A DNA stretch of 64,000 bases, taken from the NCBI RefSeq assembly GCF_000426825.1, contig NZ_AUGC01000012.1, positions 1 to 64,000 on the forward strand. The letters run 5' to 3'. The translations under genes and the position numbers were made by a program. The stretch comes from Thermonema rossianum DSM 10300. GTDB lineage: Bacteria; Bacteroidota; Bacteroidia; Cytophagales; Thermonemataceae. Shown here one piece after another: positions 50,962 to 60,506 of this stretch. Under the pieces are notes generated by a model. The model was not told the DNA's origin. It saw only the letters and a list, made by a program, of their open reading frames with translations, and did no database searches. Numbering within the stretch: the first letter of the stretch is position 1; each line of letters opens with the position of its first letter.

Positions 50962-51025
50962 TAAAGTAAGCTTTTGTAAGTTATATTTCAACACACCTAA
51001 AGCCGTCAGTAAAACGCCTGTGTTC

Positions 51026-52798
51026 ATGAAACACTTCCTTTCCTACCTTATATTGGCATTACTTTTTGCTTCCTGCAGCAGCTCTTCGCAAGAAAACACC
51101 CAGCAGGAAAATATACCCAGCGGGCCCGCCAAAGGCGGCGTGTATTATGGTGGGGAGTTCCACCTGAACGAATCCGAATACATCAAGTCATTGTACCCGC
51201 TAAGTATTGCCGATGTTTACTCATACCGGGTTGCCTGCCAGATATACGAGGGATTGTTCAAGTTCGACCCGGCCACCCTCGAAGTAGTGAATGGTTTGGC
51301 TGAATCTTATACATTGGACAGCACACGCACCATTTATACTATCAAATTGCGCAAAGGCGTGCGCTTCCATGACGACCCCTGTTTTCCTGACGGCAAGGGC
51401 AGGGAAGTAAAGGCTCAAGATGTAGCTTACTGTTTTCAGCGCGTGTGTACTCAGTCGAGCAACAATCAGGGATTTACCATTTTTAAAGATTTGCTCAAGG
51501 GCGCCAACGAATACTATGCTGCCTCGGCAGGTGGCAATACGCCCAGCTTCGACATTGCGGGCATCAAAGTAATTGACGATTACACCATTCAACTACAGCT
51601 GACACGCCCTTACGCTTTCTTTCTTTATAATTTAGCACGTCCGTTTGCCTTTATTTACCCCCGCGAGGCAGTTGAAAAGTACGGCGAAGACGGGCTGCGC
51701 GAAAAAGCCGTCGGTACTGGTCCTTTCTTTTTAGCATCGATAGACCCGGGCAACGCCATTTTGCTCAAGCGCAATCCGCACTACTACATGAAAGATGAGC
51801 ACGGCAACCAATTGCCTTATTTGCATGGGATAAAAATCAGCTTCATACGAGAAAAGAAAACCGAATACAATGAATTCAGAGCCGGCAAGCTGGATATGGT
51901 GTATCGCCTGCCTACGGAGCGAATCATCGATTTCTTGATGGAAGCCGAAAAAAGTGAAAACGGGGAAGTGCAGGACTTTATCCTCGACCGCGTGCCTGAA
52001 ATGGCTACACAGTATCTCACCTTTATGACTGCCAAAGGTGTATTTCAGAACAAAAACCTTCGTAAAGCATTTAACTTTGCCATAGACCGTGAAAAGATTC
52101 TGGAGTTTGTATTGAACGGCGAAGGCGAAGCCCCCGGGCATCATGGCATTGTGCCGCCTGTATTCAAAAACTATGACATCAATAAAATCAGAGGCTATCA
52201 ACTCAATATAGACTCTGCCCAGTACTATCTGGCCAAGGCAGGCTATCCGAATGGCAACGGCTTTCCGGAAATCACCTTGCAGGTAAACGCCGAAGGCGAC
52301 CGGCATTTAAACGTGGCTTTGGAAATACAAAAGCAGCTTCAGGAAAACCTCAACATTAAAATCAATATAGAAACCCTGCCATTTGCACAACTTCTGGAAA
52401 ACAGTCTGCAGGGCAAATTTGACTTGGTGCGCACAGCTTATTTTGCCGACTACCCCAACCCCGAAAACTTCTTATGGCTGTTCACCGGCATGGAAGTGCC
52501 CGATAGCTTTGAAGAAAAGTCTTATCCCAACATAGCACGCTACAAAAATCCGCGCTATGATGAGCTTTACAACAAAGCACTCCTGGCAAGCACGCCGGAA
52601 GAGGCCTACCGTTACCTGCAGCAAGCAGAACAAATTTTGCTTGATGATGCAGTTATTTTGGTACTCTGGTACGACGAGGCCTACCGCCTGACTCAACCCT
52701 ATGTGCGCAACTTCCCCAACAACCCCATTCAGTATCGCGATTTCACAAAAGTATATTTCGATAAGAGTTATTTTGAAAAACAAAACGCTAAAAAATAA
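51026..52798 (+). CDS. Oligopeptide/dipeptide ABC transporter substrate-binding lipoprotein
   Basis: A 590-residue lipoprotein with lipobox ending at Cys17 (LLFASC). The SBP_bac_5 fold is shown by YEGLFKFDPATLEVVNGLAESY, LRKGVRFHDD, GTGPFFL and the later NFAIDREKILEFVL. It would capture peptides or similar ligands in the envelope. No permease or ATPase follows, so it either works with a transporter encoded elsewhere or has another role. The upstream open frame (to 50927) is rejected because it runs through the promoter. Confidence 0.9.
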   Translation: MKHFLSYLILALLFASCSSSSQENTQQENIPSGPAKGGVYYGGEFHLNESEYIKSLYPLSIADVYSYRVACQIYEGLFKFDPATLEVVNGLAESYTLDSTRTIYTIKLRKGVRFHDDPCFPDGKGREVKAQDVAYCFQRVCTQSSNNQGFTIFKDLLKGANEYYAASAGGNTPSFDIAGIKVIDDYTIQLQLTRPYAFFLYNLARPFAFIYPREAVEKYGEDGLREKAVGTGPFFLASIDPGNAILLKRNPHYYMKDEHGNQLPYLHGIKISFIREKKTEYNEFRAGKLDMVYRLPTERIIDFLMEAEKSENGEVQDFILDRVPEMATQYLTFMTAKGVFQNKNLRKAFNFAIDREKILEFVLNGEGEAPGHHGIVPPVFKNYDINKIRGYQLNIDSAQYYLAKAGYPNGNGFPEITLQVNAEGDRHLNVALEIQKQLQENLNIKINIETLPFAQLLENSLQGKFDLVRTAYFADYPNPENFLWLFTGMEVPDSFEEKSYPNIARYKNPRYDELYNKALLASTPEEAYRYLQQAEQILLDDAVILVLWYDEAYRLTQPYVRNFPNNPIQYRDFTKVYFDKSYFEKQNAKK

Positions 52799-52894
52799 CG
52801 TTTTATCTTGCATGTAGCGGAGTAAGCGCCCAAGCATACGCCAAAAAATCAGTATATTACTACACTTACTCCCGAAAATAAAATACATGCAAGT

Positions 52895-55800
52895 ATGCTC
52901 CGTGTGGACGAAAGGCTGCGACAATTCAAAAAAAAGTATTACCTCTATCAAGCACTACGAGGTGTACTTCTTTCTTTTCTGCTTACTCTAAGCTTTTATT
53001 TGATCTTCGCTGTATTGGAATACTTCGGGCACTTTCACTCTTCGGTGCGTGCCCTTTTCTTTTTTGGCTTGCTCTTCACCCTCAGTGGCACACTCCTTTA
53101 TTATGTGCTCCGTCCATTGGGCGCTTATGCCGGCTTTTATAGCTTAATGAGCGATGAAGAAGCAGCCCGCTATATAGGCAACGAAATTCCGGAAATCAGC
53201 GATAAGCTTTTGAATGCTCTTCAGCTTAAACGTCAGTTCAATGGGGAAGACCGCCTGCTACTGGCTGCCATTGAACAAAAAGAAGCGCAAATTGCCGGTA
53301 TTTCCCTGTGGAAAGCCCTTCCCATAGAGGAAACCAAGCAAGCTGCCCGCTATTCCTTAATTCCGCTATTGCTACTTATTATTTTGTTTCTGGCAGTGCC
53401 TTCTTTGCTGGTCGAAAGCTCACAGCGCATCATTCAATACAAAAAACATTTTCCCAAGCCTGCGCCTTTTCAATTTCTATTGAGCAACACAAAGCTCTCT
53501 GTGTTTCGAGGCGAAGACTTGCCCCTCGTTGTTGAAACCAAAGGCAAGCTCATACCCAAAGAGATGTATGTAGTTTTGGACCAAAGCACCGGCATTCCCA
53601 TGCAGGCAATAGGTGAGGGGCGTTTTGCCGCTACCTTGCCCAATATTCAAAAAAGCCACCGGCTCTTTTTTCAATCCGGTGAATATACTTCGCATGAATA
53701 TCAGATAGAACTCAAAGAAAAACCCTTCTTATTGGGCATAAAACTTAGTGTAGAATATCCTGCCTACACCGGTAAAACCCAAGAAACATTTCAGAATGCT
53801 ACCAACCTGCTGGTACCCGCCGGAAGCAAAATTACATGGCACATTCTGTCAAAATACGCACAAAAAACAAGCATATTCTTTTCAAGTGACTCAACCGAAG
53901 TAGAAGCCCAAGCAAACGGCAAAGACAACGACAGAGTGCTTAGTAAAAAGTTTACAAAATCAACTATATACCAAATCATTCTTTACAATGCCGACACCAG
54001 TCTGCAAAGCAGCCCTTATCAAATAGATGTGATTCCCGACTTAGCTCCCGTCTTGGAAGTACAAAACTTTGAAGACACACTCAGCTATCGTTTGGTAGGT
54101 ATTGCAGGCAGTGCACGGGATGATTACGGAATTTCCCGGGCTGTTTTTGCTTATCGCATCTTACGCAAGGGCAGCAAAACAGCAGCTTTCAAGCAGCAAG
54201 CGATTCGTATGAATGGCAGCAACAACTATGTACGCCTGCTGCATGAGTTTGACCTCAGCCCCTTGAACCTGCAACCCGGTGATGTGGTCGAGTATTTTGT
54301 GCAAATATGGGACAACAACCAAGTCAACGGGGCACAATCTGCCCGCAGCCCCTTGTATCGCTTTGAAATACCTACCGCCCAAGAGTTAGAAAAAGAAATT
54401 AAAGAAGAAAGCCGGCGCAGCGAGGAAAAAATGCGCAGTGCCTTGGAAAAAGAAAAAGAGCTGAACGAAGAGCTCAAACGCGCCGAAGAACGCATGCGCC
54501 TGAAAAAACAACTGGACTTTTCCGATAAAAAACTACTGGAAAATATCATTCAAAAACGGCAGGATGTAGAGCAAGAAATTGAACAACTGCAAGATGAATT
54601 CCAAAAGTTGCAAGACAAAATCAATCGTTTTGAACAGCCTTCACCCGAGCTGATGGAAAAAATGCAAGAGTTACAAAAACTCATGGATACCCTGCTCGAT
54701 GAAGAAACCAAAAAACTTTACGAAGAACTGCAGCAGTTGCTCGATAAGATGATGCAAGACCCCGAGGTTTTGAAAAAACTGCAAGAGATTCAACAAAACG
54801 AAGAAGAACTTGAAAAGTCCTTAGAAAGGACCCTTGAGCTGTTCAAGCAGTTGCAGTTTGAGCAACAACTCGAACAAAGCATCGAAAAGCTCCATGAGCT
54901 TTATCAAAAACAAGAGCAATTGCAACAAGAAACACAACAAACCAAAGCCAAGGATCAAGAAAAACTTAGCGAACTAAAACAACAACAAGAAGAGCTTCAA
55001 AAAGAGCTTCAAAAAGTAGAGGAGGATCTGAAAGAGCTTCAAGAGCTCAACGAAAAGCTCAGCACCCCACAAGCCATGCCCGACCTGCAAGAAGAGCAGC
55101 AAAAGGCAAAAGAGTCAATGCAACAAAGTATTCAGCAATTGGAGCAAAAGAATCCGAAAAAAGCCGGCGAGCCGCAACAAAAAGCCAAAGAGCAAATACA
55201 GCAAATGCAACAAAAGCTGCAGCAAATGCAGCAGTCCATGCAGCAGCAGCAAATACAGGAAAACATACAAACGCTTCGGCATATTCTTGACAATCTGCTG
55301 CAACTTTCTTTTGAACAAGAACAGCTCATCGAGGAAACACGGCAAGTCAACGTGCAAGACCCGCGTTATGTGGAATTGATTCAAAGACAATACAAGATTG
55401 AACAAAGCAGCCAAATCGTAAAAGACAGCCTGTGGGCACTTGCCAAGCGTGTCTTTCAATTGCAATCCTTCATCACAGAAGAGGTGGGAGAGATGGAAAC
55501 TGCTTTAAAGCAGAGCCTTCAGTCAATGAAAGAGCGTAAAATACGCCAATCCAATATTTACCAACAACAAGCCATGACCCGCATCAACAACTTGGCGCTC
55601 ATGCTTAGCGACCTGTTGGAGCAAATGCAAAACCCTGCCGGTTCAGGGAAGGGCAAGCCTCAAAAAAACCAAAAAAACACCCCTTCCATGAGCGAACTGC
55701 AAAAGCAACTCAATCAACAAATACAACAGCTGAAAGAAGGGAAACAGCAGGGGCGGCAACTTTCCGAACAACTTGCTAAATTAGCAGCCCAACAAGAACT

Positions 55801-56185
55801 GCTACGCCGAAAAATAGAAGAACTTCAAAAAAGTGGAGAGCTGAGCCCGGAACAAAAGCAGATGCTCGAGGAGATAAAACAAGAGATGGAAAAAACAGAA
55901 AAAGACCTCATCAATAAAAACCTTACTCAAGAAACGCTCAAAAGACAAAAAGAAATAGAAACCCGGCTTTTGGAAGCAGAAAAATCGCTGCGCGAACGCG
56001 GCGAGGAAGACAAACGAAAAGGCGAAACCGCTACACCCAAAGAACGCAAAGAGCTGCCGCCACCCCTGCGTGAATACTTAAAAAAACAGCAGGAACAGCT
56101 CGAGCTTATAGAATCTGTGCCACCCAGCATGACCCCTTATTTTAAACAACGCACCGATGAGTACCTCAAACAAATTAAACCTTAA
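52895..56185 (+). CDS. Large membrane protein with DUF4175-like N-terminus and long coiled coil
   Basis: A 1096-residue protein. Three membrane helices lie near 25-45, 52-72 and 153-175, followed by beta-rich segments to about residue 490, as in DUF4175 proteins. From about residue 500 to 1060 it is an uninterrupted Gln/Glu/Lys-rich coiled coil with repeats such as LQKLQDKI, QQMQQKLQQM and KELQKVEEDLKELQEL, likely extending through the periplasm or cytosol. The function of this family is not known to me. It overlaps no gene; an RsbW-like kinase begins 5 bp after its stop. Confidence 0.82.
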   Translation: MLRVDERLRQFKKKYYLYQALRGVLLSFLLTLSFYLIFAVLEYFGHFHSSVRALFFFGLLFTLSGTLLYYVLRPLGAYAGFYSLMSDEEAARYIGNEIPEISDKLLNALQLKRQFNGEDRLLLAAIEQKEAQIAGISLWKALPIEETKQAARYSLIPLLLLIILFLAVPSLLVESSQRIIQYKKHFPKPAPFQFLLSNTKLSVFRGEDLPLVVETKGKLIPKEMYVVLDQSTGIPMQAIGEGRFAATLPNIQKSHRLFFQSGEYTSHEYQIELKEKPFLLGIKLSVEYPAYTGKTQETFQNATNLLVPAGSKITWHILSKYAQKTSIFFSSDSTEVEAQANGKDNDRVLSKKFTKSTIYQIILYNADTSLQSSPYQIDVIPDLAPVLEVQNFEDTLSYRLVGIAGSARDDYGISRAVFAYRILRKGSKTAAFKQQAIRMNGSNNYVRLLHEFDLSPLNLQPGDVVEYFVQIWDNNQVNGAQSARSPLYRFEIPTAQELEKEIKEESRRSEEKMRSALEKEKELNEELKRAEERMRLKKQLDFSDKKLLENIIQKRQDVEQEIEQLQDEFQKLQDKINRFEQPSPELMEKMQELQKLMDTLLDEETKKLYEELQQLLDKMMQDPEVLKKLQEIQQNEEELEKSLERTLELFKQLQFEQQLEQSIEKLHELYQKQEQLQQETQQTKAKDQEKLSELKQQQEELQKELQKVEEDLKELQELNEKLSTPQAMPDLQEEQQKAKESMQQSIQQLEQKNPKKAGEPQQKAKEQIQQMQQKLQQMQQSMQQQQIQENIQTLRHILDNLLQLSFEQEQLIEETRQVNVQDPRYVELIQRQYKIEQSSQIVKDSLWALAKRVFQLQSFITEEVGEMETALKQSLQSMKERKIRQSNIYQQQAMTRINNLALMLSDLLEQMQNPAGSGKGKPQKNQKNTPSMSELQKQLNQQIQQLKEGKQQGRQLSEQLAKLAAQQELLRRKIEELQKSGELSPEQKQMLEEIKQEMEKTEKDLINKNLTQETLKRQKEIETRLLEAEKSLRERGEEDKRKGETATPKERKELPPPLREYLKKQQEQLELIESVPPSMTPYFKQRTDEYLKQIKP

Positions 56186-56189
56186 CACG

Positions 56190-56600
56190 ATGGATTCTAT
56201 CCATATACAAATTCCGTCGCTCATTGAGAACATTCGCATCATTGAAAGCTTCATCGACAACGTAAAAGAAGCTTATCAATTATCTGACGACATTTATGGA
56301 AACATCATGGTTGCCGTAACCGAGGCAGTCAACAATGCCATTGTACACGGGAACAAACAAGACCGTAAAAAGAATGTAGATTTGACCTTGCACTTCTATG
56401 AAGACATGATTTGCTTTGTGGTGGAAGATGAAGGCGAAGGTTTCGACTACCATCATTTGCCGGACCCTACCGACCCGGAAAACCTGCATAAACCACATGG
56501 CAGGGGCATTTATCTTATAAAACAGCTGTGCGACGAAGTGAAATTTAAGGACAACGGCAGACGCATAGAATTAATTTTCTACATCAATGGACAATATTAA
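56190..56600 (+). CDS. RsbW-like anti-sigma/serine kinase ATPase domain protein
   Basis: A 136-residue single-domain GHKL ATPase like RsbW/SpoIIAB, which phosphorylate anti-anti-sigma proteins or hold sigma factors. The N-box is EAVNNAIVHGN, G1 is DEGEGFD and G2 is PHGRGIYLI. The phospho-partner is not encoded nearby; the SpoIIAA-like pair at 21.8-22.6 kb is far away. The ATG at 56190 is chosen over an in-frame ATG at 56157 inside the DUF4175 gene. ybeY overlaps it by 14 bp. Confidence 0.9.
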   Translation: MDSIHIQIPSLIENIRIIESFIDNVKEAYQLSDDIYGNIMVAVTEAVNNAIVHGNKQDRKKNVDLTLHFYEDMICFVVEDEGEGFDYHHLPDPTDPENLHKPHGRGIYLIKQLCDEVKFKDNGRRIELIFYINGQY

Positions 56601-57021
56601 TTTCTTTTTTGAGGAGATTATTCCGCCGGCTTACCTCCGGGAAGAAAGCAAAGCATGGTTGGTGCAAATAGCCAAGCATTTCGAAGCCGAGATTATAGCA
56701 CTCAATTACATTTTCTGCAGCGACGAATACTTACTGCAAATCAATCGACAATACCTTAACCACGATTATTATACTGACATCATCACTTTTCCCCATTCCG
56801 AAAGCCACCTGTTCATAGAGGGCGATGCCTTCATTTCTATAGAACGAATCGAAGACAATGCCCAAACATTAAATGTGTCGCCTAAAGAAGAGCTGCATAG
56901 AGTAATGGCACATGGCTTACTTCACCTGCTTGGCTTCAAAGACAAAACAGAAGAAGAAGCCGCAGAAATGCGCAAGATGGAGGATTGGGCGCTGTCACTG
57001 CGTGTTCCACGTGGAACATAA
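56587..57021 (+). CDS. ybeY: rRNA maturation endoribonuclease YbeY
   Basis: A 144-residue metal-dependent RNase for 16S rRNA 3' maturation and ribosome quality control. The zinc motif reads AHGLLHLLGFKDKTEEE, with His109 and His113; the third canonical His is an Asp (residue 119), which I recall as common in Bacteroidota YbeY. The last codons, coding RVPRGT, lie in a parS-like palindrome at 57003-57018. It starts inside the RsbW-like gene. Confidence 0.93.
   Translation: MDNINFFFEEIIPPAYLREESKAWLVQIAKHFEAEIIALNYIFCSDEYLLQINRQYLNHDYYTDIITFPHSESHLFIEGDAFISIERIEDNAQTLNVSPKEELHRVMAHGLLHLLGFKDKTEEEAAEMRKMEDWALSLRVPRGT
57003..57018. other. parS site 1 (ParB-binding palindrome)
   Basis: TGTTCCACGTGGAACA is a perfect 16-bp palindrome that differs at one position from the B. 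subtilis parS consensus TGTTCCACGTGAAACA. It coincides with the end of ybeY, so the site is also coding. The second copy is 180 bp away. Confidence 0.85.
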
Positions 57022-57047
57022 AAAACGCCATTCCATTCATCCGGACT

Positions 57048-57071
57048 AAAGCCTCAAAAAGAGGCTTTTTT
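57048..57071 (+). terminator. Rho-independent terminator of the ybeY transcript
   Basis: AAAGCCTC / GAGGCTTT form an 8-bp stem with a 5-A loop followed by six T. Confidence 0.85.
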
Positions 57072-57174
57072 CTTTTATATCGACATTAAAGAGTGGGGGA
57101 GAGGCCACAAACCCCATAAAAAGCCGGCATTCCCCGGTGAATTACAGAACAACTTCAAAACCTCTGAAAATTAA

Positions 57175-57182
57175 TATCTTTG
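57175..57182 (+). promoter_or_regulatory. Putative -7 element of mnmG
   Basis: TATCTTTG, 49 bp before the mnmG ATG, fits TAnnTTTG. parS site 2 lies 15 bp downstream, inside the expected 5' leader. Confidence 0.5.
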
Positions 57183-57197
57183 CAAAGAGAAAAGGAA

Positions 57198-57213
57198 TGT
57201 TCCACGTGAAACA
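57198..57213. other. parS site 2 (ParB-binding sequence)
   Basis: TGTTCCACGTGAAACA is identical to the well-known parS consensus of B. subtilis. It lies in the leader between the putative mnmG promoter and its ATG, so ParB binding could affect mnmG transcription. Confidence 0.9.
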
Positions 57214-57230
57214 TTTTAAATAAGAAACCA

Positions 57231-59090
57231 ATGTTCCCTGAATACGATGTAATAGTAGTAGGTGCAGGGCATGCCGGCAATGAAGCGGCGGCAGCAGCAG
57301 CCAATTTAGGTTCCAAAACCCTGCTTGTCACCATGAACATGCAGGTAATAGGGCAGATGTCGTGCAACCCTGCCATGGGCGGTGTGGCCAAAGGGCAAAT
57401 AGTACGGGAAATAGATGCCATGGGCGGGCTTTCGGGCATCGTAACAGACGAAAGCATGATTCAATTCCGCATGCTGAATCGCTCCAAAGGTCCTGCCATG
57501 TGGAGCCCCCGCAGCCAAAACGACCGCATGCTGTTTGCCCAAAAATGGCGTTTGGCGCTCGAAAAAATCGCCAATCTTGACTTCTGGCAAGACATGGTGG
57601 TAGGCTTGATAGTAAAAGACAAGCGCGTGAGGGGCGTCAAAACAAGCATGGGGCACGAAATATACGCCAAGGCAATCATTATCACCAGCGGCACCTTCTT
57701 GAATGGTATCATACACATAGGTGAAAAACAATTTGGTGGAGGCAGGGCAGGCGAACGGGCGGCTACCGGCATTACCGAGCAACTGGTTGAACTGGGCTTT
57801 GAAGCCGGCAGAATGAAAACAGGCACGCCCCCCCGCGTAGATGGGCGCACACTCGACTACAGTAAAATGACAGAGCAACCCGGCGACGACCCGCCCGGTA
57901 AATTTTCTTTCATGGATACAAGCCCGCTTACCAAGCAAAGAAGCTGCTGGATGACCTACACCAACCCCAAGGTGCATGAAGTGTTGGCAACGGGCTTTGA
58001 TAAATCGCCCATGTTTACCGGCCGAATCAAAGGGCTGGGACCACGCTACTGTCCATCCATAGAAGATAAAATCAATCGTTTTGCCGAACGGGAACGCCAT
58101 CAAATATTTGTAGAACCGGAAGGCTGGGAAACGGTTGAAATCTATGTCAATGGTTTTTCGACTTCTTTGCCCGAAGATGTGCAATACAAAGCTTTACGGC
58201 TTATTCCCGGATTTGAAAATGCCAAAATGTTTCGTCCGGGCTATGCCATAGAGTATGACTTTTTCCCCCCCACACAGTTAAAATCCACTCTGGAAACCAA
58301 ACTGGTGGAAAACCTTTTCTTCGCCGGGCAAATCAATGGCACCACCGGCTACGAAGAAGCAGCCTGCCAAGGATTGATAGCCGGTATCAATGCGCATTTG
58401 AAAGTACATGACTTACCACCTTTCACTCTGAAGCGTTCGGAGGCATACATAGGTGTGCTGATCGACGACCTCATTAATAAAGGCACCGAAGAGCCTTACC
58501 GTATGTTTACCTCACGCGCAGAATATAGATTGCTGCTCCGGCAAGACAATGCCGATTGGCGATTGACAGAAAAAGCCTACAAGCTGGGACTGGCCTCAGA
58601 AGAGCGCTACCGCCGCTTTTTAGATAAAAAAGAAAAAATAGAGAAAGGCATTCGCTTGGTAAAAGAAGCCCGTATTAGTCCCGAAGAAATCAATGGTTAT
58701 CTTGAAAGTATTGGTTCTGCTACCATCAAAGAAAAAGTAAGCATTGAGCGCTTGTTGAAACGCCCCGAGTTGAATATCTATCAGCTGATAGAACACATTA
58801 GCCACTTAGAACCCTTGCGGCATTTCAGCAATGAAGTATGTGAAGAAATAGAAATCATGATTAAATATGAAGACTACATTGAGCGGGAAGAAAAAATGGC
58901 TCAAAAAATGATGGCATTGGAAGATTACCGCATTCCCGCAAATTTCGATTACGATTTGGTAAAAGCTCTGTCGGCCGAAGGCAGAGAGAAACTCAAGCGC
59001 TTGCGTCCCGAAACACTGGGGCAAGCCTCCCGCATCAGTGGCGTGTCGCCCTCCGATGTATCCATTCTTATGGTTTACTTAGGTAAATAA
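57231..59090 (+). CDS. mnmG: tRNA uridine-5-carboxymethylaminomethyl modification enzyme MnmG (GidA)
   Basis: A 619-residue FAD enzyme that, with MnmE, installs cmnm5 on wobble U34 of several tRNAs. The FAD site [10 protein letters not shown] is at residues 11-20. Other signatures are [40 protein letters not shown] and [23 protein letters not shown]. The length is standard. The gene is named glucose-inhibited division A because of its historic place next to replication origins; here the origin lies 4 kb downstream. A methyltransferase starts 8 bp later. Confidence 0.97.
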   Translation: MFPEYDVIVVGAGHAGNEAAAAAANLGSKTLLVTMNMQVIGQMSCNPAMGGVAKGQIVREIDAMGGLSGIVTDESMIQFRMLNRSKGPAMWSPRSQNDRMLFAQKWRLALEKIANLDFWQDMVVGLIVKDKRVRGVKTSMGHEIYAKAIIITSGTFLNGIIHIGEKQFGGGRAGERAATGITEQLVELGFEAGRMKTGTPPRVDGRTLDYSKMTEQPGDDPPGKFSFMDTSPLTKQRSCWMTYTNPKVHEVLATGFDKSPMFTGRIKGLGPRYCPSIEDKINRFAERERHQIFVEPEGWETVEIYVNGFSTSLPEDVQYKALRLIPGFENAKMFRPGYAIEYDFFPPTQLKSTLETKLVENLFFAGQINGTTGYEEAACQGLIAGINAHLKVHDLPPFTLKRSEAYIGVLIDDLINKGTEEPYRMFTSRAEYRLLLRQDNADWRLTEKAYKLGLASEERYRRFLDKKEKIEKGIRLVKEARISPEEINGYLESIGSATIKEKVSIERLLKRPELNIYQLIEHISHLEPLRHFSNEVCEEIEIMIKYEDYIEREEKMAQKMMALEDYRIPANFDYDLVKALSAEGREKLKRLRPETLGQASRISGVSPSDVSILMVYLGK

Positions 59091-59098
59091 AAGCGAGC

Positions 59099-60001
59099 AT
59101 GAACAACAGTCAAATAGAAGAACTCGCTGCGTGTCCTGTTTGTGGACATGCAGCGTTTTCCCTCTGGATACGCACCAAGGACTTCAGCATCAGCCAAGAA
59201 GATTTCGATATAGTTTCCTGTAAAAAATGTGGTTTTAAATTCACCAACCCGCGCCCGGCTGAATCTGCCATCAGCCGGTATTACGATAGTAGCAACTACA
59301 TTTCTCACCATGACGAAAAGCGCGGGCTTATGCCCTTACTGTATAAGTGGATACGTGAACATATCACCCTTAAACAAAAACGGAAGTGGATAGAGCAAAT
59401 GCTGCCACACAAAGGCAAACTGTTGGATGTAGGTTGTGGCACCGGCCACTTTCTGCTTCATATGCAAAAGCATGGATGGGAAGTGACAGGTATTGAACCC
59501 GCAGCAGAAGCAAGCAAAAAAGTAAAGGAAAACGGCATTCAGGTTTACAGCCACTTAGAAGAAGCAGCACCCCATGCCCCGTTCGATGCCATCAGCATGT
59601 GGCACGTACTGGAGCATGTGCATGACCTGAAAGGCTATCTGCAAAAATTAAAAAAACTGCTAAAACCAGATGGTTATCTTTTCATAGCCGTTCCTAATAT
59701 CAACGCTTACGATGCTCAACTCTATGGAGCACATTGGGCAGCCTTAGACGTGCCCCGTCACCTTTACCATTTCGCACCTTCTCACATAAGACTACTTTTA
59801 GAAAACAATAAATTTCAATTGCAAAAAACTATAGGCATGCCCCTCGATGCCTATTATATCAGTTTGTTGAGTAGCGAATACCGCTCGGGCAGGAAAAAAT
59901 GGATACAAGCTTTTTACCACGGCAGCTTGTCTAACTTACGGGCACTCAAAGATAAAAACTACTCAAGTTTGGTGTATATAGTTAACAAAATCAACCAATA
60001 A
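59099..60001 (+). CDS. Class I SAM-dependent methyltransferase with N-terminal zinc ribbon
   Basis: A 300-residue protein with an N-terminal CxxC pair (Cys12, Cys15) and a second pair in SCKKCGFKFTNPRP, then a Rossmann-type methyltransferase domain with motif I LLDVGCGTGHF and acidic motif ending VTGIEP. The HVLEHVHDL stretch is typical of small-molecule methyltransferases. The substrate is unknown; related proteins act on sugars or cell-surface lipids. It converges on a response regulator gene. Confidence 0.9.
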   Translation: MNNSQIEELAACPVCGHAAFSLWIRTKDFSISQEDFDIVSCKKCGFKFTNPRPAESAISRYYDSSNYISHHDEKRGLMPLLYKWIREHITLKQKRKWIEQMLPHKGKLLDVGCGTGHFLLHMQKHGWEVTGIEPAAEASKKVKENGIQVYSHLEEAAPHAPFDAISMWHVLEHVHDLKGYLQKLKKLLKPDGYLFIAVPNINAYDAQLYGAHWAALDVPRHLYHFAPSHIRLLLENNKFQLQKTIGMPLDAYYISLLSSEYRSGRKKWIQAFYHGSLSNLRALKDKNYSSLVYIVNKINQ

Positions 60002-60021
60002 AACAGACCTCTCAAAAACTT

Positions 60022-60429
60022 TCAAACCTTGTACAACACCGAAACCTTTTGCAACACATCTTCTGAAATAGGCTTGCTTATAAAGAATATTTTGTGGGGA
60101 TAGTCGGCAAAAGCATTTTCATCAATTTCCGTCTGTATGGCACTCGACATAATCACAAAAGTAACCTCCTTCCGTAAAGAAGCCGGTAACTTCAAAAAAC
60201 TTTCCAAAAAACTATGTGCATTCATTTCAGGCATGAGCACATCCAAAAAAATCACCTGAGGGAAATCATCCAAGCGTCCCAAGTCAAAAGCAGTCAGATA
60301 ATCCAAGGCATCCATGGCACGCTCAAACAACAAAATGTTATCGGCAAACTGATACTTTTCCAAAATTTTTTTTGCTAAAATCGCATCCAATTTACTGTCA
60401 TCGATAATTAGTACATTTCTAAGGCTCAT
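60022..60429 (-). CDS. Single-domain response regulator
   Basis: A 135-residue CheY-like receiver domain with no output domain. The acidic pocket is Asp10/Asp11, the phospho-acceptor is Asp63 in FLDVLMPEM, and the conserved Lys is Lys119 in FFISKP. It may act by binding partners, as in chemotaxis or phosphorelay. It is the only minus-strand gene between 49.4 and 63.5 kb. Confidence 0.93.
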   Translation of the reverse strand: MSLRNVLIIDDSKLDAILAKKILEKYQFADNILLFERAMDALDYLTAFDLGRLDDFPQVIFLDVLMPEMNAHSFLESFLKLPASLRKEVTFVIMSSAIQTEIDENAFADYPHKIFFISKPISEDVLQKVSVLYKV

Positions 60430-60506
60430 AATTTTAAAAATTTAAGGGCTTTGCGGTTTTATGATAAATATAGAAATTTTTTAACTTCCTTAATAAAAAG
60501 GAATCA

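Noticed and set aside
50927-51025. In-frame N-terminal extension of the peptide-binding lipoprotein
   Set aside because: It would run through the promoter at 50933-50961 and remove the lipoprotein signal from the N-terminus.
57306-58184. A 292-codon frame antisense to mnmG
   Set aside because: mnmG is intact and conserved; the antisense frame has no signature and starts at no supported site.
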